This document shows positions 63,967-64,000 of a stretch of DNA of 64,000 nt, piece by piece (positions within the stretch are counted from its first letter, which is position 1; each line of letters starts with the position of its first letter). The notes under the pieces are model-generated. The model did not search any database, was not told the origin of the DNA, and saw only the letters and a program-made list of their open reading frames with translations. The translations under genes and the position numbers were made by a program. The DNA comes from Favolaschia claudopus (Eukaryota; Basidiomycota; Agaricomycetes; Agaricales; Mycenaceae), in assembly GCA_037176885.1 (NCBI GenBank), contig JAWWNJ010000099.1, positions 124,001 through 188,000 on the forward strand. The letters run 5' to 3'.

Positions 63967-64000
63967 TCTGCCTTAACCCACACATTTTTCGGGAATTTTG

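Overview
The window looks like a repeat-packed stretch of a nuclear genome from a basidiomycete fungus, most likely a mushroom-forming one (Agaricomycetes). The evidence is the short GT-AG introns (about 44-61 nt) and the mix of repeats: DUF6589-type proteins, a DIRS-like element, a Helitron helicase, hAT, CACTA and pogo-like elements, Copia and an agaricomycete-type Gypsy. I see no rRNA or convincing tRNA genes, no CRISPR array and no bacterial features.

Only two loci look like ordinary host genes. One is a well-preserved multi-exon membrane channel of the CSC1/OSCA/TMEM63 (DUF221) family on the minus strand (8.9-11.7 kb). The other is a small three-exon coiled-coil protein of unknown function (24.8-25.7 kb). 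Nearly everything else is mobile DNA or its remains, often nested.

Layout: 0-0.8 kb DUF6589 pseudogene; 0.8-3.4 kb a MITE and a 2.1 kb long-TIR element with an integrase-core remnant; 3.8-4.8 kb unrecognised exons; 5.0-7.3 kb a broken DIRS-like RT-RNaseH-tyrosine recombinase element; 8.9-11.7 kb the channel gene; 12.1-16.0 kb a repeat-associated gene interrupted by a gag-only LTR element (TSD GAGAT) and then by a non-autonomous CACTA element whose second, complete copy lies at 28.5-29.7 kb; 18.4-21.3 kb a hairpin MITE and two 820-bp MITEs in opposite orientation; 21.9-22.7 kb Helitron helicase fragment; 23.0-23.9 kb hAT MITE and Copia LTR; 26.4-26.9 kb Copia RT fragment; 31.0-32.4 kb a pogo-like element with an intact HTH-only ORF; 32.9-33.6 kb MITE inside MITE; 34-36.5 kb hAT remnant; 37.3-37.5 kb degenerate TTAGGG-like array; 39.2-39.6 kb deleted Gypsy; 40.65-46.46 kb an end-to-end hAT transposon (8-bp TSD) sitting inside another, minus-strand hAT gene; 46.8-51.3 kb five TA-flanked MITEs, one nested in another; 51.75-61.15 kb a young, complete Gypsy retrotransposon on the minus strand; 62.2-62.65 kb a 151-bp x3 tandem repeat; 63.6-64.0 kb a KH-domain ORF with one stop.

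The most noteworthy object is the Gypsy element. Its LTRs are about 930 bp and differ at only two places that I see. Its gag-protease and pol frames are long and open, and it carries an unrecognised 272-residue sense ORF between integrase and the 3' LTR. Other points worth following are the gag-only LTR element, the HTH-only pogo element, and three unrelated element genes that each carry one TAG explained by a single C:G to T:A change. Family assignments rest on recognising motifs by eye; no database search was possible.
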